A stretch of 64,000 bases of DNA from positions 310,001 to 374,000 of the forward strand of contig JAYKXP010000013.1 in assembly GCA_037176845.1 (NCBI GenBank). Direction: 5' to 3'. Below, one piece after another: positions 56,401-64,000 of the stretch (position 1 is its first letter; every line of letters begins with the position of its first letter). The DNA is from Paramarasmius palmivorus (taxonomy: Eukaryota > Basidiomycota > Agaricomycetes > Agaricales > Marasmiaceae). The notes under the pieces were generated by a model. That model made no database searches, had not been told where the DNA came from, and saw only the letters and a list, made by a program, of their open reading frames with translations. Both the position numbers and the translations under genes were made by a program.

Positions 56401-58648
56401 ACCACCGACTAGGCTATGGATAGATGAACATACCTTTTCACCGACTTCCGTCAAGTCACCTTCTGGCAACATCTTCAAATCCATCTCCAAACAACTGTCC
56501 GTGATCGCCTGCCAATACTTGTCATGTTCCCATTTCCTCCCAAAACATACATTCTCCTTTACGCTCGCATTCTGGATCCATGCCGTTTGCGGACAGTAAC
56601 CTACTGAACCACCAAACTTGACAGTGCCTGATGTTCTGCGCATCTCGCCGATGAGACCTTGCAGTAACGACGATTTGCCCGAGCCGACGCGACCGACAAT
56701 AGCAGTGAGAGAACCTCGTGGAATCGATAGCGAAATGTTGGGAAGGGAGAAGGGTTCTTGTTCAAGCGGCGGTGTAGATTGTCCGCCTGTAGTGTTTGGA
56801 CGAGCACCAGCCTTCTTGGCAGCAGCAGCCGCGGACTTTTTGGATTTCTTGCCTTCTGGTTCCGGTGGAGGTGCATCCCAGCTGAATGACGCGTTCTTCA
56901 CCTCTACAGCCACGTCGAGGTTGGATTCGATAACTCTCGTTTCATCCAACGTCTCTGCTTCAAAAATACCGTAGAGACGCTGGGTGGCATTCGAAGCATC
57001 GGCGATAGAGCTTAACGATATTGCTATGGAAGGTAATCAATCGGCCACACCCAAGACATGGTTGTGGCAATAAACTTACGGAGCATCATGAGGGGTAACC
57101 TCAGCAATTGGAAGAGAGTCAAACTCGCGAAAATATTCGCGGGATTCAAGTCGTGACCAGTAAGGGCATAGACTAGGAACGCCAAAACACTGGCCAGTAC
57201 TGGTAAGGACATTGCCACGGCGTTATTCGCGCTGCGGATCAGCAGGAGCGTACGAACATAACCCATTTCGCGCTGTCTATACTCCGCGACGCGTTGAAGG
57301 AAAGGTTCCTCCCATGCAAAGAACTTGATCACCTTCATACCATTCAACAACTCTTGCAAGAGCTTTGCTCGGCGATCGGTAAACGCCATAGATTTAGCAC
57401 GGAACGTGAACATTTTCTTCATGACATAGGTTTGAACCGGTGTCATGACGATGAAGAATGCAAATCCAGCGATAGCGCTAGGGCCAAGGTTGAGTATGAG
57501 AAGAATGAGACAAATGATCATTTGGATTGGGGATGCCCATGACTGCGGAGAGATAGTAAATATAGATGACAACGAAGCGCAAGACACGCAACGTACCATG
57601 TGGAAGAATCCCGCACAGAAGTCAATTCGGGAAACATCCGTCGAGATATGGTTCATGATCAGGCCATTTGGAAGTTTGCTCCTCGCCCTCGACGTTAGTT
57701 TTAGAGATCTCTTGTATATTGCGTGAATGAGACCGCCACGAACGAGAACGCCCGTCGATGCGGCCCGGTAAAAGAAGTGATTCATACACAACGACGAGAC
57801 GATGTTCAAAGCCAGGAGACCGAATGCAAGTCCAATTCCTTGACCGATTGGTGGTACTGCTTGTCCCGCGAAGTGACCAGCGTAGGATTTGGATGCGAAG
57901 TTAATGATAGCCTGTACAATCGTGAGTATGAGAGCAAGAACATAGAGAACACACGCACCTTGACAATGAGCGGTGAAGTGACCTGGGCTGTATCAGCGAT
58001 TACCTTCAATACACCACTGGTCCAGAACCACCATTTCACACTGTCATTTAAGGCCATAACCAAGCTGGGTCTTTTCTTCCCCCATGTTTCTCTCCATTGC
58101 TTCTCGCCGTCCTCTACCCGCTTCAGAGTCCACCAAGCCCTGCGCCAGATCCCAGGACTGATCTCTCCTTTAGCCAACCTCTCATTCCACGCGTCCGCTA
58201 CTTTTTTCCGGTTGTCCCAGGACTCTAGTATCTGTTCACCAATGTATGCAGCAGCGCGGTCATCTTGAAGCTTGTACAGATCTGACGCCTCGAGTGGTCG
58301 CTCATAACCAAGACGTAGCAGGTACGTGATCCATTCGAATGTGATGAGGCTGAATAGGTTGGCATTGGCTTCCGGAATGATATCCGAGTCGTCAACAGAG
58401 GCCTTTGGCGGCGGCGGTGGTTTACTTGATATAAATGGAAGAAACCTGTAATGGTGCTTTTGTCAGTAAAATGTCTAATGATAAGTAACGCGTACCAATT
58501 CTGGGATTGCGCAATGTAGAAAGAAAAAAACGACTAACCGTGATCGGGGTTTTGCGGTGTCAGTGGAACGTTCTGCCGCGCCCTTTTCGACGTCACCCTT
58601 GGCAGTATCGAGGGACTTTTCGTCGATGCTCTCAGTCTTCCTAGCCAT
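53418..58648 (-). CDS. ABCC (MRP/Yor1-type) multidrug transporter
   Basis: The start is the ATG at 58648 ([20 protein letters not shown]). It has the full-length layout TMD1-NBD1-TMD2-NBD2 without an extra N-terminal TMD0. Landmarks: [20 protein letters not shown] before TMD1; [19 protein letters not shown] in an intracellular loop; NBD1 Walker [13 protein letters not shown], signature LSGGQKQR and Walker B IQIFDDPLSALD; linker rich in Glu and Lys; TMD2 loop [23 protein letters not shown]2 Walker [19 protein letters not shown], signature [16 protein letters not shown] and Walker B VLILDEAT. The end [15 protein letters not shown] stops at TGA 53418. It has about 20 introns; one contains a run of T followed by a run of A (56260-56279). 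The type matches Yor1-like plasma-membrane or vacuolar exporters of drugs and organic anions. Confidence 0.9.
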
Positions 58649-59926
58649 GGACAGAGGATCACTGAGGGGTTTCTGGGGAAGAAACTGCTTTATGTCCTGG
58701 CTTCTTTCCGCATTATCAAGCGTGGTATGTCATTATGATACAGTCATATTTTGCCTCAACCGTTGCCGTCTGGCGAAAGGGGAAATTAGTCCTAAAATTG
58801 AACTTCGACCTGTTTTTGACTCGTGTCCTGCGTTCAATACAATTCTTTGGTTCAACACTTGAACGCGCCGTGATTCTTACAAATACAGACCACGTAGAGC
58901 TAAGTACAGTGTGTGTTATACGAGTGTTATACGAGTACAACCCGATGCCAGTTGCAACAATGAGATCCATGCCGCCGAGGCACCGATCGATCCGTTTCTC
59001 GCAACGTCAATACCACCGAGCCGACGGAAAGATATGAAATTTGTGTGAAAGCCGTCGGCAGAGCCGCTTCGTACTTGAAGGTGGTCAATTGCGTCTACAT
59101 AATATTAAGAGGGCAAATATGCGTACATGCGTGATGAGGGACGCCCAACCATCTTCTGAAACGTGAACAGAGCCGATAATTATAAAGCAGAGCTCCGAAT
59201 GCTGCGGGAAGATGTTTGGTGTAGTTACATTCCAAGCATTCCTAGTAGTAAGCATCCGGCGAGAATGTTTGTAAAGCTCCAGTTTTCGGTAAAAAGGGTC
59301 ATTGATGGAGATCAGCGGTCTTGTAGGTGTTCCAGGCGTTAGTGTTGCCGCCAGTCGAGTGGAGTCTGGTCCCCTTGGGCATTCACATTCAGTATGTACC
59401 AGTGATTGGTCCTGGTGAGCGGACCGCGGTTAGCTCTGCACTTGTGTTAGTATTGGGTTGTGTACGTCGCCTATTGTCCCAGCTAGTCTTATTAATGTGC
59501 TGCTTGAGTGCTTACCTTCTGCGGATGGGAGACAGACTCAGAAAGCTATGCAACAAAGTCACACTCGCTCACTCCTGGTCTATTTGTCAAAAATTACAGT
59601 GAGACCGAGGTGACGGCAATTGATCCTGATAGAAGACCAATGAAGAAACCCGTCGGAAAAGATACATAGAAGGCGAACAGTTGGAGAGTACTCAGCAAAG
59701 ATGATCAGAGCCGATTTAATCCATTGACGCTGAGCGCTGAATATTTGAATTCTCGTCCTCGGTGTTCATGGGAAGCGTGTCCTCTGCAGTATCTCGTCTC
59801 CCAATACCTGCGTGGTGCAAATAGTAGGAAGTAGCTAGCACAGTAATACAATTCGACACCTTGATGGAAAATTAGTTTGTATCCACAACAATGCAAGTCG
59901 ACGTAGAGTGGTCCATATGATGATAG
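58649..59926. other. 1.3-kb intergenic region
   Basis: Promoter of the ABC transporter and the 3' side of the second F-box gene. Open frames here are short and without motifs. Nothing else recognised. Confidence 0.55.
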
Positions 59927-61615
59927 TTAATGGTGTTCGGGTGTGAGGAAAAACCATATCCCATCGAAGACCTCCACCTCAGTGCCCATCGATGTCCATT
60001 CCTCCATTCGCTGCTCGACATCTCCAAGTATATTCACAGCCCTCTCGTCGACACGTAACCCTTTCAGATGTGAATATCTGATCCTGTTCTCGATCATCTC
60101 GAGCACCGGAGTGGCGTTGTCGACCTTAACCTCGTTATAGAACGTGATTTCTCGTAAACGAGGAACTAGACGTGGTGTATCACCGCTCCGTTCCCCCAGC
60201 GCCTGTAAAGTTTCAGTCTCTACACCTCGGATGGTCAATGATACCAGATTCGGCACACATTCCAGCAGCTCGACGACATGCGTCGTCTGCAGATCGCCGA
60301 TATCAATCCATAGGTCTTGAAGCGTACCAGAGCAGCGCTTAATGAACGTCTTCAGGGATGCCAGCGTCTCCTGATACCCTTCAAACCGAAAGACCCGAAT
60401 TGATTCGCATACGAACCATTCAAGAATGGAGTGAAAAAAGGGCCTGAATTCCGGGGAATAATCCTGGAATATTGATAATGTGTGCAGAGAAGGGAGATTC
60501 AGAGAGGAAGGGTTGCTCCATGGCTGGGGCATAATGTGCTGCCAAAAGAGAGCTTCCAGGTTGGACATCCTGCCAATCAGGGAGAAATCGTTACGCTCTC
60601 CCGGGGTCATCAATATCGGATGCTCGCAGCTGAAACCACGATAATGTGTGATTTGCTGCCACGGGATTCGCAGAATATCTGCAAGGTCGGCGGCGGGGCT
60701 GACAATGAAAAGGTCCCGAAGCTGTGGTGCGATTTCGAATCCGTCGATGGCGAGGTCGGTGTTAAGCCAAGGGTTCGGGGCGTTCCCTATCTCCAAAGCC
60801 AGACGTCTGAGGCGAGGGACATTTCCTCTGACCAACGACGATATACACTTGAGCCCGTACGGAGTGTCGTGTCCATGATTAACACGTAAACATTCCCATC
60901 GAGCTGAATGAGAACATATCGCAACCAGAAGAGGATGACTCTCATCGTAGGTACATGTGTTGAGGTGGGTCGTCAGAGACACCGTCAGGTGGCTTCCGGC
61001 ACGTTGAACTTGGGTCATAAGTCGATGCACCTTGGCAATAGTCTGTTGGGAATATGCCTGTAGATGACTGGGAAAGACAATGCCGACATAGGACCAAAGG
61101 CGTGAAGAGGAGAGTGCAAGGGCCCTCCACGAGCGTGATACTTGTGATAGCGACCATGGTGGGTTTCTGGGATCCAAGGTGTCGAAAGGATATGCCCCGC
61201 CTTCAACAGGCCATGACGCATCATCATCCACTTGGAAATATTGCATAACACGTCCGAAGTCGATACATGCATGAAATATTCCGAGTAGAGCCACATCTGG
61301 TAGACGACGAATCGGATGGAGAATCTTCTTGTAGGTTTCAGCATAGCCGTTGAGACGTGCGTACTCCTCGCGCAGGGGACGTAGAGTATTCTCTACCTGG
61401 TCGATATGAGATTTGAGCCGGTGGAGTCGTGTTTCCAGCGCTGACAACTTCTCTTTGTACTCTATACGAGTGGTAACCGACGGTGAATCATTGGTTTTCG
61501 AGAGATCTTCTGCCTCCAACGGAGGTGGTTCCGTTTTAATGGCTGAGAGAATGCCATTGTCTGGTTCTGTGACTTGTGTGCCACAGTGAGGACAGAATTG
61601 ACTGTTCAAAGACAC
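59927..61615 (-). CDS. F-box protein with LRR-like C-terminus, second copy
   Basis: A 562-codon open frame. The N-terminus has a Cys pair (SQFCPHCGTQVTEP), then a coiled coil (LSALETRLHRLKSHIDQVEN), the F-box segment HPIRRLPDVALLGIFHACID and WSLSQVSRSWRALALSSSRL, and LRR-like blocks such as SNLEALFWQHIMPQPWSNPS and LPSLHTLSIFQDYSPEFRPF. The layout parallels the gene at 48.2 kb, including length and Cys pair, so they are distant paralogues. The frame begins at a GTG at 61615; no ATG lies close downstream, so an upstream exon is likely, for example one ending at the GTACGT donor near 61672 with acceptor TTAG just before 61616. The true start is not settled. Confidence 0.75.
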   Translation of the reverse strand: MSLNSQFCPHCGTQVTEPDNGILSAIKTEPPPLEAEDLSKTNDSPSVTTRIEYKEKLSALETRLHRLKSHIDQVENTLRPLREEYARLNGYAETYKKILHPIRRLPDVALLGIFHACIDFGRVMQYFQVDDDASWPVEGGAYPFDTLDPRNPPWSLSQVSRSWRALALSSSRLWSYVGIVFPSHLQAYSQQTIAKVHRLMTQVQRAGSHLTVSLTTHLNTCTYDESHPLLVAICSHSARWECLRVNHGHDTPYGLKCISSLVRGNVPRLRRLALEIGNAPNPWLNTDLAIDGFEIAPQLRDLFIVSPAADLADILRIPWQQITHYRGFSCEHPILMTPGERNDFSLIGRMSNLEALFWQHIMPQPWSNPSSLNLPSLHTLSIFQDYSPEFRPFFHSILEWFVCESIRVFRFEGYQETLASLKTFIKRCSGTLQDLWIDIGDLQTTHVVELLECVPNLVSLTIRGVETETLQALGERSGDTPRLVPRLREITFYNEVKVDNATPVLEMIENRIRYSHLKGLRVDERAVNILGDVEQRMEEWTSMGTEVEVFDGIWFFLTPEHH

Positions 61616-62508
61616 TAATTAGGAAGCACGAAGGTCAAAATGAGTCAAAGACAAAGAATCAGACCACGTACTGTCGTAGTTGCTGCTGAGGTTCTGGTCA
61701 CGCTACAACTGCCAGTGTCAATTTCTGTCCATCCTCGGCACCGCTCTACTCAGCGATTTTTGAACATTCTAACCTCACGAGTCCTCTTCGAACAAGCATC
61801 TTCGATGTGGGCACTAAAGTTGGTATACGTATTAGTCAAATCAATATCTGTACAAAAACTGAGAACATACTTAGGGTCAGCTTAGGGTCCCCAATTTATG
61901 TAACAAGATACACCTTGAAAGGTTCTTGTACCGAGTGCACTGGAAATGCTGGACCTAGAGCAATGGTTGGAAGGACATGGTGGTGCATGGTAGAGGTAGA
62001 ATGACGCGTCTGCCCTTGGAATTCGACCACCACTTCAACCAGACGTTCCATGGAACCACCTGTTAGTTCTGCGAAAATCTTCTACTGTATTGCTATCAAA
62101 CAGAAGCTGGAAATTCGGGCAGACTTTCTCCTTGGGTCGACATGCATGGGCGTTGTCCTTGCCGGGAGTCCAGCCTCGCTTGACTCTCAAGTCGCCGTCC
62201 CAAGCCGTTAGAATCGTATGTTTCTTCGGTGGTATCACGCCTTATCTAGCCCAATGCGGCGACGAACTAATATTCTCTCAGGCTTCATCTACATATTAGA
62301 GGGACTTCAGAGAGACCAATCCGGTGCATCGATTATAGGCCCGGTGAACTATCGCCTCTTCCTAGGCCTCCGAAACTCTTTCCAAGAGCTCCAGAAAGTG
62401 TTGCCTGTACATTTTCTATGTGCCGACATCGGATATTGCGGCCAATGATTGCCATTTCTCTTGGAGGTGTGGTCCCTATCCTTCGTCGCATATGGATCCG
62501 AACACAAA
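61616..62508. other. divergent intergenic region
   Basis: Between the second F-box gene (minus) and the deacetylase (plus). It may hold a short first exon of the F-box gene. Nothing else supported. Confidence 0.5.
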
Positions 62509-64000
62509 ATGCCACGGAAATTCTCGTGTTTTAGGCGAGCAATCCAACCTCTCCTTCTCATGCCATCTCTCCTATGGCTCCTCGTAGTGGGATTTCTGAC
62601 CTATCCGCAGGTACAGGCGCAAGATGGTGGTGTAACTGGTCCGACGACAAGTACAGAAGCCGCCGGATACTCTTGTGATCCCTCCGCATGCAAGTTGCCC
62701 AACTGTCATTGCGCCAGTACGAGTCCTCCAGGTGGAATCGACACAGTGAGCAAATTTCACACAAGCTTGTCTTCTTGCGCCGGAGCTCAGGCTGATTCGA
62801 TGATAGGCAGATACACCTCAGTTCATTGTCGTCACAGCAGATGACGCTGTTCAATCGTACACGCTGGATGTAGTGAACCGGTTGCTGGCGCATCGACGAA
62901 ATCCCAACGGATGTTCGCCCAAGATGACATACTACACTTCTCTTGGTTACACCAACTACTCGCTCGTAACAGGTGCGCTATTCTCGTCGAAGTGGATGAT
63001 GAAACTAATAAAGCTTGTTGGTAGACTGGTATGTTGCAGGGAACGAAATCGCCGATCATACGTACGGTCCAAGCGCCTCTAACTCGTTCTGGAACTATAC
63101 GCGCTGAACCGAATTTTGCAGAATGACACACCAAGCCGACCCTTCTCCTGCTGAAATCAACGGGAATCTTGTCACTCTTAATGCCTTGGCCGGCATACCC
63201 CTCTCTTCGTTGCAAGGTTTTCGCGCCCCATTCCTCAAGTACTCGACGTCTACCCTTCGGCACCTGTATGCTACAGGCTTCACCTACGACTCGAGCGCAA
63301 CTTCTGCAATACCAGTGACTGACCCACGGACTGATGCATATTGGCCATATACGCTCGACTATGGAATGGCAAATGACTGCATGGCGGTGAATGGACTATG
63401 CAAGGGCCAGTTGAAGTTGAAGGGGTTCTGGGAGGTCCCTATGTACGCGTTCTTCGACCGACTAGGACGGCCACACTTGATGGATCCTTGGCTGTGAGTG
63501 CTCCCTCTCCTTCATAGTCAAAATGATCTTAGTTTCTTGTTATCAGTGATATGGCGAATGGAGCAAACGCACCTAATGATACGGCTACCGGAGAGTATAT
63601 GAGGCGGACTTTCATGGATCACTACAACGGCAACAGACAACCAATCGGGATCTATACACATCCGGTACATTTGTCGGTTCGTATCAATTCATATCTTGTA
63701 TCAGTGATAGCAGTGCATGTCGATCGAAACATAGGACCTACCCGGGATGAATCCCCGCAACACCACCATGCCGATGATCAACGGGTTTTTGGACTGGGCT
63801 CAACAACACGATGATGGTACGGTTCACGTTTCTCAATAACGCCACCGCTCACATCAAGGAAAGTGTGGATTGTCTCGACCGCTCAGCTGCTCGCATGGGT
63901 ACGCAACCCAGTTCCGGCATCCGAGTTGCGCTCGAACTCCTTTGAACCTCTGCAATGCCCTCCTCCGAACATTGATCCGTCAATTCAAATTTGTAATGGG
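62509..64000 (+). CDS. secreted polysaccharide deacetylase (CE4-like), cut by window end
   Basis: Two in-frame ATGs, at 62509 and 62560; the second gives the cleaner signal peptide, MPSLLWLLVVGFLTYPQVQA. A Cys-rich segment (CDPSACKLPNCHC) follows. Splicing then gives TPQFIVVTADDAVQSY, with the NodB motif-1 Asp pair, NPNGCSPKMTYYTSLGYTNY, DWYVAGNEIADHTMTH, whose HxxxH binds the metal, AGIPLSSLQGFRAPFLKYST with the motif-3 Arg, and later WPYTLDYGMANDCMAVNGLC and GNRQPIGIYTHPVHLS. The last exon ends in VWIVSTAQLLAWVRNPVPAS with FEPLQCPPPNIDPSIQICNG at the window edge. The family is typical of basidiomycete cell-wall chitin or polysaccharide deacetylases. The catalytic residues seen are intact. 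Confidence 0.88.

Noticed and set aside
1..64000. tRNA or rRNA genes
   Set aside because: I looked for cloverleaf and B-box-like signals while reading and found none convincing; a covariance-model search would be needed to exclude them.

Overview
The window comes from a filamentous basidiomycete, most likely an agaricomycete mushroom. Genes are dense and broken by many 50-70 nt introns. The window holds multi-intron P450s, F-box/LRR proteins, small kinases of the APH type, a remnant of a Plavaka-type transposase, and LDB1, PNUTS and IMP3 orthologues of fungal character. Gene ends below come from reading conserved protein motifs across splice junctions by eye; no gene finder or database search was run. 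A start was accepted only at a real ATG; several long open frames begin at GTG or TTG and were trimmed or questioned.

Layout. 1-2.4 kb: RAD16 repair helicase (minus, C-terminus outside). 2.7-5.2 kb: P450 no. 1 (minus). 5.8-8.2 kb: Gln/Pro-rich protein (minus). 8.9-10.0 kb: WW-domain protein (minus). 10.6-29.1 kb: accessory region with four pieces of APH-like kinases and a large mobile element. 27.2-28.3 kb: Pro/Ser-rich orphan. 29.4-30.4 kb: sirtuin. 30.8-31.7 kb: HMG-box protein, divergent from a PNUTS orthologue (32.0-35.6 kb). 36.2-39.6 kb: LDB1-family co-regulator, divergent from IMP3 (39.9-40.7 kb). 42.2-44.6 kb: P450 no. 2. 45.0-47.2 kb: FGGY ribulokinase-type kinase. 48.2-49.8 kb: F-box protein. 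50.7-52.7 kb: PHO80-like cyclin. 53.4-58.6 kb: ABCC transporter. 59.9-61.6 kb: second F-box protein. 62.5 kb to the end: secreted polysaccharide deacetylase, cut by the window end.

Main discovery: positions 11986-26522 (14,537 bp) have the structure of one DNA transposon. It has 24-bp terminal inverted repeats (21/24 identical), a perfect 6-bp target duplication TTGGCA on both sides, and arrays built on CAACTTCGACC just inside both ends in inverted orientation. It sits inside an APH-like kinase gene: the N-terminal part of that gene lies just outside the right end and the catalytic C-terminal part just outside the left end, both in the expected minus orientation and both stopping at the same codon. 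The element carries a retroviral-integrase-like DDE transposase with all three acidic residues, a large neighbour with a HECT-E3-like C-terminus, a 2-oxoglutarate-oxygenase-like gene, an ankyrin gene and a dead Plavaka copy. Genes in its left half point left and those in its right half point right.

Other points: four introns appear to use GC-AG splice sites, two of them forced by conserved protein sequence; the sirtuin carries an apparent one-base frameshift; a dispersed repeat of about 160 bp occurs at 10.1 and 30.5 kb; and a short telomere-like tract lies at 47.7 kb.
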